From: Gemmatimonas sp.
GTDB lineage: Bacteria; Gemmatimonadota; Gemmatimonadetes; Longimicrobiales; Longimicrobiaceae
Direction: 5' to 3'
Length of the DNA stretch: 38,873 nt
Assembly: GCA_009380025.1 (NCBI GenBank)
Contig: WHSP01000024.1
Coordinates: 330 to 39,202, forward strand
Positions within the stretch are counted from its first letter, which is position 1. Each line of letters opens with the position of its first letter. The position numbers and the translations under genes were made by a program. Below, one piece after another: positions 8,268 to 17,104 of this stretch. Under the pieces are notes generated by a model that searched no databases, had not been told where the DNA came from, and saw only the letters and a list, made by a program, of their open reading frames with translations.

Positions 8268-9308
8268 ATGGGCATTTTCCCTCGAGCCAGGCATACCGTC
8301 GGTCTGGACATCGGGAGTCGCCTCGTCAAGGTCGCCGCGGTCGATCATTCGGGCGACGAGCCGCGGCTGGTTCGGATCGCGGCCCTTCCATTGGCCTCCG
8401 ACGCGATCGTCGAGGGAGAGATCATGGATCTTCCGCTCGTCACCAAAACCATCGGGGACGTCATCGGAATGCTTGGGATGAGGCCGCAATTCGTCGTGAC
8501 GGCGATCGGCGGGCGCGACGTGATCGTGAAGAGAATTCAAATGGAGCGCATGCCGGAAATGGAGGTTCGGGAGGTGATCCGCTGGGAGGCGCAGCGGTAC
8601 GTGCCCTTCGATATGGAGAGCGTACTGCTCGACTTCCAGGTGCTCGATCCGGAGGCCGAGGGTCTCCAAATGAGCGTCCTGCTCGTCGCAGCGAAGCGGG
8701 ACCTCGTGGAGCAACGGCTGAAGCTGCTGAAGGATGCGGGCCTGGGCCCGGCCGTTGTGGACGTCGATGCATTCGCGCTCTTCAATGCCTTCGAGCACAA
8801 CTATGCCTCTGCGTCTGCCGGGAGCGGCATCCTCGTGAATGTGGGACATGAGACGACAACCGTGGTCGTGCACGATCAGGGGGCCCCGACCACGACGCGC
8901 GACATCCCGTTCGGGGCGAAACAAGTGCGTGCCGATCTACGCCGGCTTCACGGTCTCTCGAGCGAGGTGGCGGAGGAAGTCGTCCGGGGGGAACGGTCCG
9001 GGGGAGCCGAAATGAATGAACTGCTCTACGAGCGCGGCGTCGAGCTCGCTCAGGCCATCGAACGGGCAATTGCGCTTCCACCGCGAGACGGAAGCGGTGG
9101 GCTACAACGAGTCAGCCTTTCCGGCGGCGGAGGGCGAATGCCTCACATCTTGAAGGCGATCGGTGATCGAATTCGGGTTCGCGTTGAGATGTCGAATCCC
9201 TTTCAGCGTCTTCAGACGGTGCCGGGGGCTGTTGCGGACTTGCCGGGCGATGATTCGGCCGCCCTCTGGATGCTGCCCGTGGGCCTCGCGCTCCGGGCAC
9301 CCGTCTGA
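8268..9308 (+). CDS. pilM: Type IV pilus assembly ATPase-like protein PilM
   Basis: A 346-residue cytoplasmic actin-like protein. VGLDIGSRLVKVAAV near the N-terminus is the phosphate-1 motif of the FtsA/PilM fold. The middle carries the PilM signatures VIRWEAQRYVPFDMESVLLD and VDVDAFALFNAFE. The phosphate-2 strand is GILVNVGHETTTVVV and the adenosine motif is SLSGGGGRMP. PilM binds the N-terminal tail of PilN on the inner face of the membrane. I prefer the second of two adjacent ATGs (8268) because AGGG at 8257-8260 is then 7 nt away; 8265 adds one Met. It is the first gene of the tight pilMNOPQ run, 114 nt after the pilX stop. Those 114 nt have no convincing sigma-54 site. Confidence 0.92.
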   Translation: MGIFPRARHTVGLDIGSRLVKVAAVDHSGDEPRLVRIAALPLASDAIVEGEIMDLPLVTKTIGDVIGMLGMRPQFVVTAIGGRDVIVKRIQMERMPEMEVREVIRWEAQRYVPFDMESVLLDFQVLDPEAEGLQMSVLLVAAKRDLVEQRLKLLKDAGLGPAVVDVDAFALFNAFEHNYASASAGSGILVNVGHETTTVVVHDQGAPTTTRDIPFGAKQVRADLRRLHGLSSEVAEEVVRGERSGGAEMNELLYERGVELAQAIERAIALPPRDGSGGLQRVSLSGGGGRMPHILKAIGDRIRVRVEMSNPFQRLQTVPGAVADLPGDDSAALWMLPVGLALRAPV

Positions 9309-9317
9309 TCCCGACGG

Positions 9318-9974
9318 GTGCTGATCGAGATCGATCTGGCGCGCCGGAGCGCGCCAGCGAAGCGGAAGTCAAGGTGGCTGCCGACGTCGAAGGCGCTGGC
9401 TTCCCACGCCTTCGGTGGCCGTGCGACTTGGACGATCGCAGTGTCAGTCGCCGTCCTTCTAACCGGGCTGACTGGTGCAGGCTATTGGCGGATGGGCACG
9501 CGTCAGCAGTTGCTGGAAGCGCGGGTCAGCCAGGGGGTGGTCGATTCGGTTCGGTACGCCGAAGCCATCGCGTTGATTCGCTCTCTCGAGTCGCGAGAGG
9601 ATTCGATCAAACATAGAGTGGCCGTGGTTCGTGGCGTCGACATTCGGCGTTTCGTGTGGCCTCACCTGCTCGACGAGATAAGTGTTGCCGTGCCTCCATA
9701 CACCTGGATCACCGACCTCAGCCCCCGCGAGCCCACTGATTCTCTTGCGACCGGTCCCGAGTTCACGATCCAGGGCAACGTCGGGTCAACGCCTGCTCTC
9801 ACCCGGTTCATGAAAAACCTCGAGGGTTCGCCATTCATCGAAAACGTGAACCTGATCGCCACCGAACAGGTCGTCCTCGATGGCAGGGCCATTCAGCGGT
9901 TCAGCCTGGGAGCGCGATATCAAGAGCCGCCGACGGGTGTGATCGAGGCGGTCCCCATCGGCTGGGTCAACTGA
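9318..9974 (+). CDS. pilN: Type IV pilus inner-membrane protein PilN
   Basis: A 218-residue bitopic membrane protein. The N-terminus MLIEIDLARR corresponds to the conserved IN(D)LLP-like tail that docks into PilM. One transmembrane helix lies at about 37-56, followed by a coiled coil (about 60-95) and an alpha/beta domain of the Fimbrial_PilN type (FVWPHLLDEISVAVPPYTWI then FTIQGNVGSTPALTRFMKNL). The start is a GTG at 9318, nine nt after the pilM stop. It ends with the TGATG overlap to pilO. PilN and PilO form the heterodimer that links the cytoplasmic and periplasmic parts of the machine. Confidence 0.9.
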   Translation: MLIEIDLARRSAPAKRKSRWLPTSKALASHAFGGRATWTIAVSVAVLLTGLTGAGYWRMGTRQQLLEARVSQGVVDSVRYAEAIALIRSLESREDSIKHRVAVVRGVDIRRFVWPHLLDEISVAVPPYTWITDLSPREPTDSLATGPEFTIQGNVGSTPALTRFMKNLEGSPFIENVNLIATEQVVLDGRAIQRFSLGARYQEPPTGVIEAVPIGWVN

Positions 9975-10567
9975 TGGGGCCGTCGACCGCGTCGCGAAAC
10001 TGGCAGCGGATCCTGCTCGGCATCCTGCTCTTCGGTGGGCCCGGCTATCTCGGCTATACGTATGTCTACGTTCCGAAAGAGCGTGCGCTGACCGAGCTGG
10101 AGAGCCGAGTCAGCAACCTCGAGGCTCAGAACGGTGCCGCACGCGTCGTGTCTCGAGCGGCCGGCGAGCGAGACATCCGACGACGGATCGCCGCGGTCAG
10201 CGAGCTGCTGGCACGGGTCGAGGATCTGGTTCCTACGTCGGAAGAGCTGCCCGACCTGCTCGACGCAATTGCGACCGAGGCGCGACGAACAGGGGTGGAT
10301 CTCGCCCTGATCCAACCGGTTGGCGAGCTCGCTGAGGAGTTCTATGTCCGTCGAACCTACGACCTCGCGGCGCTGGGCGACTTCCATTCCATCGGCGACT
10401 TCCTCACGCGAATCGGTTCACTTCCACGAATCGTTACGCCCAGCAATCTCCAACTGAGGGTGCGCGAGGCAGCCGTTGCCGCTGGAGGGCCGAAGCTCGA
10501 GGCGAGGTTCATCATCGAGACGTATATGCTGCCCGATACCTTGACAACCCGGGAGGTGGCTTCGTGA
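9974..10567 (+). CDS. pilO: Type IV pilus inner-membrane protein PilO
   Basis: A 197-residue PilO family protein. A short cytoplasmic N-terminus precedes one membrane helix (about residues 12-30). A coiled coil (about 36-90) and a ferredoxin-like periplasmic domain follow, containing the family pattern LPDLLDAIATEARRTGVDL and the ALGDFHSIGDFLTRIGSLPR segment. The ATG overlaps the pilN stop by one base and the 3' end overlaps pilP by GTGA. It pairs with PilN and contacts PilP. Slightly shorter at the N-terminus than the Pseudomonas protein. Confidence 0.9.
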   Translation: MGPSTASRNWQRILLGILLFGGPGYLGYTYVYVPKERALTELESRVSNLEAQNGAARVVSRAAGERDIRRRIAAVSELLARVEDLVPTSEELPDLLDAIATEARRTGVDLALIQPVGELAEEFYVRRTYDLAALGDFHSIGDFLTRIGSLPRIVTPSNLQLRVREAAVAAGGPKLEARFIIETYMLPDTLTTREVAS

Positions 10568-11019
10568 CCGCGACCCGCCTGGTGCCCGCCATTGGCGTAT
10601 GGATCGCCTTCCTCCCGTTCGGATTCGTCGAAGCGCAGGACGCAATGACTCCCGATTCCCTCCCGAACGCCCCGGCGTCTGCCGCCGATCTCGGTTATGA
10701 GCGGGAGGTCTTCCGCTATTCGCAGGGGAACCGACCCGATCCGTTTCGATCGTTGCTCCTCGATGGCGACCTGGGCATCCGCCTGGAAGAGTTGACGCTG
10801 AAGGGGACTGTTTACCACCCGGATCCATCCCTGTCCGTCGCAATCATCACACGGGAAGGCACCGATCGGCAGATCAAGGCTCGAGTCGGCGAGCCCGTTG
10901 GGGGCCTTCGCGTGCTTGCGATCTATCCGGATCGCGTCGACATCGTGATCGAGGAGTTGGGAGTCGCCCAGCGAGAGACCTTGCACCTCGTCAGGCCAGA
11001 ACGGGAGCGGATTCGATGA
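10564..11019 (+). CDS. pilP: Type IV pilus protein PilP
   Basis: A 151-residue protein. The N-terminus is a secretion signal that ends near VEAQD. No lipobox Cys is present, unlike Pseudomonas PilP. The signature FRYSQGNRPDPFRSLL, followed by LEELTLKGTVYHPD, matches the PilP beta-sandwich domain, which binds the PilQ secretin and the PilNO dimer. The start is GTG at 10564, overlapping the pilO stop. The 3' end overlaps pilQ by ATGA. Family assignment rests on these motifs and on the gene order. Confidence 0.88.
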   Translation: MTATRLVPAIGVWIAFLPFGFVEAQDAMTPDSLPNAPASAADLGYEREVFRYSQGNRPDPFRSLLLDGDLGIRLEELTLKGTVYHPDPSLSVAIITREGTDRQIKARVGEPVGGLRVLAIYPDRVDIVIEELGVAQRETLHLVRPERERIR

Positions 11020-12431
11020 GGCCTCCCGGGCCCGTGGCCTTGGTCCTGGCGATCCTGAGCGTGATTGCCGTTCCGGCCAGTGGGCAGGTCGGGTTCGAGC
11101 CGTTCACGACCGATTCAACGTTGAACGCGGATTCGCCAGCACCTGTGGCGTCTCAGCCCTCTCCGTCGTCGTTTGTAGGGATACAGGGGCAACCGCGCAT
11201 CACGGTGACGTTCGAGGAGGTTGAGATTCGGGACGTTCTCGCCAGCTTCTCGGAGTTCACCGGTCGGTCGATCGTTCCTGGCGCCGGCGTCACGGGCCAA
11301 GTGACCGCGACAATCCGCGACCAGCCCTGGGACGTGGTGCTGGAGACGATCCTTCGCGCCTACGGTCTCGCCTTCCAGGAATCGTCGAGCGGCATCATCC
11401 AGGTCGACGCAATCGAACGTCTCCAGGAGCGGCAGACTCAGGAGCCTCTCGTTACACAGACCTATCGGATCAACTACGTGCCGGTCGAAGAGATCGCGGC
11501 GAGCCTCGAACCAATGGGCTCGGAACGGGGTCGGCTTTCCGTCAACCCTTCCACGAACACGCTCATCGTCACCGACGTCCAATCGGTACTCGATGGCATG
11601 AGCCAGATCCTCGAGCAGCTGGACGTTCGAACCCCACAGGTATCCATCCAGGCGAAGATCATCTTCGTGAATCGAACGGACGTCGAGGAGCTGGGTGTCA
11701 CGTACGACCTGAGAGATTCGCGAAGTATCAGGCCCGAAGGTCTGCTCGCGCCGTCGGCCGATGAGGACGCAGGTGGCCCCGTATCGGGCATCGTTTCCCT
11801 GAGCGGCAACTCGATTTCGGCTCTGGGGAATGCGAGTGTTCGAGTTCAGCAGCCTCAGCTCGAGGCGATCCTGTCGCTCATTCTCGGCCGACATTCGCTG
11901 GGCACGTTCATAGACGCCCTGCAGGCCGAAGAGCTGTCCGACGTGCAAGCGGCCCCGCTGATCACCACACTGGACAATCAGGTCGCGGAGATCTGGGTAG
12001 GCGAGCGTACTCCGATACGAGTAGTCGACGTCGGGGTAGCGGGGGCCGAACCTGGGGGTGCGGGGGCACCACGCGCGACCGCCGAGCTCGTCGAGACAGG
12101 AATACGGCTTCGGGTCACGCCTCACATCACGGCGGACCGTCGGATCCTATTGCAGCTCCACGCCGAGCGGTCGAGTGCACAGCTCGCGGCCACCGATATC
12201 GGCGTTGTCTTCCAGCAGCAACAGGGGGCCACACGCCTGATGGTCGAAGACGGCGAAACGGCGGTGATCGGCGGGCTGACCGTCAACGAAGTGGTCTCGA
12301 CGCGCACGGGCATTCCGTTCCTGATGGACCTCCCGCTCATCGGGCCGATCTTCCGCACCTCCCGTGACCGCGAACAGAAGAGGGACTTGCTGATCATGGT
12401 TACGCCGACGATTGTCGAGGAGCAGGCTTGA
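11016..12431 (+). CDS. pilQ: Type IV pilus secretin PilQ, short form
   Basis: The 471-residue outer-membrane secretin begins with a signal peptide cleaved near SGQVG. A secretin/TonB short N-terminal domain follows (about 62-128, ITVTFEEVEIRDVLASFSEF). Next is one N1-type domain (about 145-205, ending ILEQLDVRTPQVSIQAKI) and a complete secretin barrel domain. The barrel contains the conserved LSDVQAAPLITTLDNQVA strand and the VEDGETAVIGGL and GIPFLMDLPLIGPIFRT signatures near the end. The N-terminal AMIN domains found in Pseudomonas PilQ (about 700 residues) are missing. The gene ends the pilMNOPQ unit. A short imperfect hairpin overlaps its stop codon (about 12416-12445). Confidence 0.93.
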   Translation: MRPPGPVALVLAILSVIAVPASGQVGFEPFTTDSTLNADSPAPVASQPSPSSFVGIQGQPRITVTFEEVEIRDVLASFSEFTGRSIVPGAGVTGQVTATIRDQPWDVVLETILRAYGLAFQESSSGIIQVDAIERLQERQTQEPLVTQTYRINYVPVEEIAASLEPMGSERGRLSVNPSTNTLIVTDVQSVLDGMSQILEQLDVRTPQVSIQAKIIFVNRTDVEELGVTYDLRDSRSIRPEGLLAPSADEDAGGPVSGIVSLSGNSISALGNASVRVQQPQLEAILSLILGRHSLGTFIDALQAEELSDVQAAPLITTLDNQVAEIWVGERTPIRVVDVGVAGAEPGGAGAPRATAELVETGIRLRVTPHITADRRILLQLHAERSSAQLAATDIGVVFQQQQGATRLMVEDGETAVIGGLTVNEVVSTRTGIPFLMDLPLIGPIFRTSRDREQKRDLLIMVTPTIVEEQA

Positions 12432-12497
12432 GTCTCCTCCGACGCCTTCCCTTTCGGCAGGACCGTCAGTATCTTCGCTCGGCAACGCAAGCGGCCG

Positions 12498-12540
12498 TTG
12501 ATTAACCTAACCGAAACAGCAACTACGATTTACCTATAAG
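12498..12540 (+). promoter_or_regulatory. Possible promoter upstream of aroC
   Basis: This is the only clearly A+T-rich stretch between pilQ and aroC. It holds TTGATT at 12498-12503, TACGAT at 12524-12529 and TATAAG at 12535-12540. The first pair has a 20-nt spacer, which is too long for a good sigma-70 promoter, and the last hexamer lacks a good -35 partner. Its position, 134 nt before the aroC ATG, is the main support. Confidence 0.3.
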
Positions 12541-12588
12541 GCGCAGAGGACCTTCGCCAAGGATGTAGTTCTCTTCGTTCTCTGCGCC
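12540..12588. repeat. Inverted repeat of the intergenic ctctgcgcc type
   Basis: The arms GGCGCAGAG (12540-12548) and CTCTGCGCC (12580-12588) are exact reverse complements, with 31 nt between them. The right arm continues into GCTGCGTGAAAT. This resembles the dispersed TCACGCGGAGG...GCGGAG family seen again at 24847-24866. It probably represents a degenerate copy of that element. Confidence 0.45.
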
Positions 12589-12673
12589 GCTGCGTGAAAT
12601 CAGTTTTGGAATGCTTCGGATTGGTCCCGCAGCCTGGCGTGCTAACCGATGTTTTTTTCTTGAGTGGTACGCA

Positions 12674-13858
12674 ATGTTCCGATTCAGCACTGCGGGTGAG
12701 TCTCACGGGCCCGTGCTCATCTCACTCATCGAAGGAGTCCCCGCCGGACTTCCCGTTGTCGCCGAGCAGATCGATCGCGAGCTCCGGCGGAGGCAGGGTG
12801 GCTATGGACGGGGTGGGCGCATGCGGATCGAATCGGATCGCGCGGACATTCGCTCGGGCGTTCGTCACGGTGAGACCCTGGGGTCCCCGATCGCACTCCA
12901 GATCCGTAACCGGGACTGGGAGAACTGGACGCTCGCGATGTCTGCCGCTCCGCTCGAAGGTGACGTAGACGAGGAGGACCTGCGACCGGTCTACTTGCCA
13001 AGGCCCGGACACGCGGACCTGGTGGGGGTACTCAAGTACGACCGGTACGATGCGCGGGATATCTTGGAGCGCGCCAGCGCGAGGGAGACGGCGGCCCGGG
13101 TTGCGGCGGGCTCGATCGCCAAGCGGCTCCTCGAGGAGATAGGAGTCCGAATCGGAAGCCACATCGTGATGTTGGGCGGGATCGAGGCGAAGCTCCCGGA
13201 CGTAGTGCCGGAGGATCTGAATGCCTCGTCGGATGCTTCGCCCGTGCGGTGTCTCGATCCGGAGGCCGAGGGTCGAATGATCGAGGCGATCGATGACGCG
13301 AAGAGGAACGGTGACACGCTGGGCGGAGTGTTCGAGGTGGTGGTCCGTGGCCTGCCGATCGGGCTCGGGTCGCACGTTTCGTGGGACCGGAAGCTCGACG
13401 GCCGGCTCGCCGGAGCGGTAATGTCGATCCAGGCGATCAAGGGAGTCGAAATCGGCATGGGGTTCGAGTCGGGCGCCCGTCCCGGATCACGTGTGCACGA
13501 CGAGATCGTGGTGGACGACTCCGGCTACGGCCGTGCGGGGAACGCGGCGGGCGGGCTCGAAGGGGGAATCACGACCGGTCTACCCGTCGTGGTTCGTGCC
13601 GCGATGAAGCCGATTTCGACACTGATGCGGCCCCTCCGCACCATCGACATACGAACCGGAGAACGGGGTGACGCAGTGCGTGAGCGGTCCGATGTTTGCG
13701 CCCTCCCGGCTGCCGGCGTCGTCGGTGAGGCGATGGTTGCGATCGTCCTCGCCAGCGCCGTCCTCGAGAAGTTTGGTGGAGACTCACTCGGCGAGCTGCG
13801 GCGGAACTTCGAGGCCTACCGATCATACCTCTCGACGCGGGTCAGCCCGTCGAGCTGA
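12674..13858 (+). CDS. aroC: Chorismate synthase
   Basis: A 394-residue enzyme that converts 5-enolpyruvylshikimate-3-phosphate to chorismate with reduced FMN. The N-terminus FRFSTAGESHGP is the first chorismate synthase signature. GGYGRGGRMRIESDRADIRSGV and RASARETAARVAAGSIAKRLL carry the phosphate and FMN contacts. The third signature, RTIDIRTGERGDA with the preceding KPISTLMRPL, lies near 315-340. Length is in the usual 360-400 range. The ATG at 12674 begins directly at the conserved N-terminus. A run of seven T residues lies just upstream, and no strong ribosome binding site is visible. aroK follows immediately, so two shikimate steps are coupled. Confidence 0.96.
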   Translation: MFRFSTAGESHGPVLISLIEGVPAGLPVVAEQIDRELRRRQGGYGRGGRMRIESDRADIRSGVRHGETLGSPIALQIRNRDWENWTLAMSAAPLEGDVDEEDLRPVYLPRPGHADLVGVLKYDRYDARDILERASARETAARVAAGSIAKRLLEEIGVRIGSHIVMLGGIEAKLPDVVPEDLNASSDASPVRCLDPEAEGRMIEAIDDAKRNGDTLGGVFEVVVRGLPIGLGSHVSWDRKLDGRLAGAVMSIQAIKGVEIGMGFESGARPGSRVHDEIVVDDSGYGRAGNAAGGLEGGITTGLPVVVRAAMKPISTLMRPLRTIDIRTGERGDAVRERSDVCALPAAGVVGEAMVAIVLASAVLEKFGGDSLGELRRNFEAYRSYLSTRVSPSS

Positions 13859-13871
13859 CGAGGGCCGCATT

Positions 13872-14462
13872 CTGGACAAGCGCTCATCGCCGAAGGCCGG
13901 CAGCGGCCCTCACGAGCTCAGGTGGCGCCGCATCGTACTCGTCGGCTTCATGACGTCGGGCAAGACACAGGTCGGCAGAACGCTCGCGCGTCGACTCCGC
14001 TGGAGGCACGTCGACCTGGATCGAGAGATCGAACGAAGGACGGGGCAGAGAATCTCGGAGATCTTCGCCGCCCAGGGAGAGGCTGCCTTCCGAAGCCTCG
14101 AGGTCCAGGCCTCCGGAATCTTCCTTTCGGGGGATCGGATCGTGGTTTCCCCCGGCGGAGGGTGGATCACCAATCCCGGGGTGTTCGAGAGCCTGCCGCC
14201 CGAAACGCTCACCGTGTGGTTGAAGGTCTCGCCTGCGGAAGTCCTGCGTCGCCTCGCGCGTTCCCAAGCCCGGTCGGTGCGGCCGCTCCTGCGGCAGCCT
14301 GATCCGGCACGCGTCGAAGAGCTCCTCGCCGTTCGCGAGGCGTTGTATGCACGAGCGGCGATCGAGCTGGACACCGACCATCGCTCGGTCACGGATGTCG
14401 TGACCGAACTCTTTGAACGGATCCGGGCCAATGGCCACGGATCGAGCAGACCCGAACTGTAA
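13872..14462 (+). CDS. aroK: Shikimate kinase
   Basis: The enzyme phosphorylates shikimate with ATP. Walker A is [11 protein letters not shown]. The DxD pair (VDLDREIE) and the GEAAFRSLE and VSPGGGW segments match the shikimate-binding arginines and glycines. The lid region is RSVRPLL and the adenine loop lies near LYARAA. The start is unclear. The only ATG in frame (13950) falls inside Walker A and would remove the first strand. No ATG, GTG or TTG lies between the aroC stop and that point. Candidates are CTG 13872 or ATT 13869 after GAGGG (196-197 residues), or TTG 13773/GTG 13776 inside aroC, which would add about 33 residues. It ends two bases before topA. Confidence 0.88.
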   Translation: MDKRSSPKAGSGPHELRWRRIVLVGFMTSGKTQVGRTLARRLRWRHVDLDREIERRTGQRISEIFAAQGEAAFRSLEVQASGIFLSGDRIVVSPGGGWITNPGVFESLPPETLTVWLKVSPAEVLRRLARSQARSVRPLLRQPDPARVEELLAVREALYARAAIELDTDHRSVTDVVTELFERIRANGHGSSRPEL

Positions 14463-14464
14463 GT

Positions 14465-17104
14465 ATGGCTCCGAAGAAGGGGGCACCCCTGGTCGTCGTC
14501 GAATCGCCAACGAAGGCGAAGACCCTGCGCGGATTCCTGCCGCAGGGGTACCGAATCGCGGCCTCAATGGGGCACGTTCGTGATCTTCCAGAATCCGCAT
14601 CGGAGATCCCCGCCAAGGTCAGAGGCGAGGAGTGGGCGAGGCTCGGTGTCAACGTGACCGCCGACTTCCAGCCTCTCTACGTCGTGCCGGGACCGAAGAA
14701 GAAGGTGGTTTCCGAACTTCGCTCGCTACTGAAGGAAGCCAGTGAGCTGATCCTGGCGACGGACGAAGACCGCGAAGGCGAGAGCATCGGCTGGCATCTC
14801 GTGCAGGTCCTCGAGCCGCGGGTTCCCGTCTCCCGGATCGTCTTCCACGAGATCACCCCCGAGGCAATCCGCGAGGCACTCCAGCATCCACGTCAGGTCA
14901 ACGAAAACCTGGTCCGAGCACAGGAGACTCGACGCATTCTGGATCGCCTGGTCGGATATTCCGTCTCCCCTCTGCTGTGGAAGAAGATCTCGAGCGGGCT
15001 CTCGGCCGGCAGGGTGCAGTCAGTGGCGGTCCGGCTGCTGGTCCAGCGGGAACGGGACAGACGCGCCTTCAGGTCCGGGTCGTACTGGGACCTCAAAGCG
15101 CTCCTCGCGACGACCGACGAGTCGGAGAGCGCCTTTTCCGCGCAGCTCCTGACTGTAGGCGGAAAGCGGGTCGCCACGGGTCGGGACTTCGACGAATCGA
15201 CGGGACGATTGATCGAGGGCCGCGATGTGGTGCTGCTGGACGAGACGGCAGCCGGTGACCTTCGGGCTCGGGTCGAGGATTCCGAGTGGAAGGTAAGGGA
15301 GACGGAGCAGAAGCCGACGGTCCGCCGGCCAGCGCCCCCGTTCACGACCTCGACGTTGCAGCAGGAGGCCAATCGCAAGCTGCGACTCTCGGCCCGTGAC
15401 ACGATGAGAATCGCGCAGCGGTTGTACGAGGAGGGTTGCATCACCTACATGCGCACCGACTCGGTGAACCTCTCGCAGCAGGCGATCGACGCGGCGCGGG
15501 GCCGGATCCGGACGCAGTACGGCGAGGAGTACCTCAATGAAAAGCCGAGGCAGTACACGACCAAGTCGAAGGGTGCACAGGAGGCCCACGAGGCGATTCG
15601 CCCTGCGGGTACCGAGATGAAGACGGTCGAAGAGCTGGGTCTCAGCGGCCGCGAGGCCGCGGTCTACGAACTGATCTGGAAGCGCACCGTTGCTAGCCAG
15701 ATGGCCGAGGCGCGAGTCACCCAGATCTCCGCAATCATCAGCGCCGAGGACGCAACCTTCCGTGCCTCCGGCAAGCGGATCGAATTTCCCGGTTTCTTCC
15801 GAGCCTACGTCGAGGGGTCGGACGACCCGGAGGCGGCCCTCGAAGACCGTGAGGAGCCGCTCCCGGACCTGAGTGAGGGCGATCTGCTCGCCCTTCGGGA
15901 GCTCGAGGCCCTTGGCCACGAGACCCAGCCGCCGGCTCGCTTCACCGAGGCGTCCCTGGTCAAGACGTTGGAGAGCGAGGGAATCGGACGGCCGAGCACC
16001 TACGCAACGATCATCAGCACCGTCATCGACCGCGGCTACGTCGGCCGACAGGGCAACCAGCTCGTGCCGACGTTCACGGCTTTCGCCGTCACCGAGCTTC
16101 TGGAACGTCACTTCCCGTCTCTTGTCGACACGCGCTTCACGGCACGGATGGAAGAGGAACTCGACGAGATTGCGGATGGGCAGGCCGAGTGGCTGCCCTA
16201 TCTCCGGCATTTCTTCCTGGGTCCCGACGGTCTCGAGAGCCAGGTCGCCGAGGGCGAGACGAAGATCGACCCGCGCGATGCCTCCACGATCCGTCTCCAG
16301 GATCTGCCCGCAACAGTCCGGATCGGCAAGTTCGGCCCGTTTGTGGAGTATGCTCAGGGCGGCGAGACCGTGACTGCGTCCCTTCCCGAGGGCATCGCCC
16401 CGGCCGACCTGAGCTCAGACGAGGTGCTCCGCCTCGTGAAAGCCAAGGCGGAGGGGCCCGACGTCCTCGGCCACGACCCCGAGACCGGGCTTGCTATCCT
16501 GCTGCTCACTGGCCGTTTCGGTCCCTATGTGCAGCTCGGTGAGTCGGGGGACGATGGCAAGAAACCGAAACGGGCGTCACTTCCGAAGGGCGTGCAGCCC
16601 GAAGAGATGACCCACGAGATGGCAGTGAAGCTGCTTTCGCTGCCGAGAACGCTGGGTAACCACCCCGAGACGGGCAAGGACGTCCAAGCCGGGATCGGGC
16701 GGTTCGGCCCATACGTAGTGCACGAAAAGGACTTCCGATCGCTGACGCCGGAGGACGACGTTTATACGGTCGGCTTCGAGCGAGCCCTCGATCTGCTGAC
16801 CCAGCCGAAGCGCGGCACGCGATCGAACGAGCCGATCCGTGAAATCGGCCCGCACCCGGCCGACTCGGAGCCGATCCTCCTCTATGCTGGCCGCTATGGC
16901 CCATACGTAAAGCACGGAGGAATCAACGCCTCCCTCCCCAAGGGCGCCGATCCGGAGACCCTCTCGGTCGATGCGGCCGTTACCCTGCTCGCAGGTCGCG
17001 AGGGCGCGAAACGGAACGGCGGGCGGAAGAAGGCGACGCCGCGAGGGCGGAGTGGCGGGGCACGAAAGAGCAAGGCCAGTAGTAAGGGTCGCAGCAAGAA
17101 GTAA
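14465..17104 (+). CDS. topA: DNA topoisomerase I
   Basis: An 879-residue type IA topoisomerase that relaxes negative supercoils. The TOPRIM domain begins [16 protein letters not shown] and contains [17 protein letters not shown] (Asp-x-Asp plus Glu). The catalytic tyrosine is Tyr328 in [10 protein letters not shown], and the HEAIRPAG strand-binding motif follows. The C-terminal part lacks the Cys4 zinc fingers of E. coli TopA. Instead it has four GxFGPY repeats (about residues 619, 682, 745 and 808) of the topoisomerase C-terminal repeat type, then a Lys/Arg-rich tail of about 35 residues. This architecture is like that of actinobacterial TopA. The ATG is two bases after aroK and the stop abuts the trmFO ATG. 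Confidence 0.96.
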   Translation: MAPKKGAPLVVVESPTKAKTLRGFLPQGYRIAASMGHVRDLPESASEIPAKVRGEEWARLGVNVTADFQPLYVVPGPKKKVVSELRSLLKEASELILATDEDREGESIGWHLVQVLEPRVPVSRIVFHEITPEAIREALQHPRQVNENLVRAQETRRILDRLVGYSVSPLLWKKISSGLSAGRVQSVAVRLLVQRERDRRAFRSGSYWDLKALLATTDESESAFSAQLLTVGGKRVATGRDFDESTGRLIEGRDVVLLDETAAGDLRARVEDSEWKVRETEQKPTVRRPAPPFTTSTLQQEANRKLRLSARDTMRIAQRLYEEGCITYMRTDSVNLSQQAIDAARGRIRTQYGEEYLNEKPRQYTTKSKGAQEAHEAIRPAGTEMKTVEELGLSGREAAVYELIWKRTVASQMAEARVTQISAIISAEDATFRASGKRIEFPGFFRAYVEGSDDPEAALEDREEPLPDLSEGDLLALRELEALGHETQPPARFTEASLVKTLESEGIGRPSTYATIISTVIDRGYVGRQGNQLVPTFTAFAVTELLERHFPSLVDTRFTARMEEELDEIADGQAEWLPYLRHFFLGPDGLESQVAEGETKIDPRDASTIRLQDLPATVRIGKFGPFVEYAQGGETVTASLPEGIAPADLSSDEVLRLVKAKAEGPDVLGHDPETGLAILLLTGRFGPYVQLGESGDDGKKPKRASLPKGVQPEEMTHEMAVKLLSLPRTLGNHPETGKDVQAGIGRFGPYVVHEKDFRSLTPEDDVYTVGFERALDLLTQPKRGTRSNEPIREIGPHPADSEPILLYAGRYGPYVKHGGINASLPKGADPETLSVDAAVTLLAGREGAKRNGGRKKATPRGRSGGARKSKASSKGRSKK

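Noticed and set aside
13950-14462. aroK starting at the only in-frame ATG
   Set aside because: It would begin within the Walker A motif and remove the first beta strand needed for the fold.
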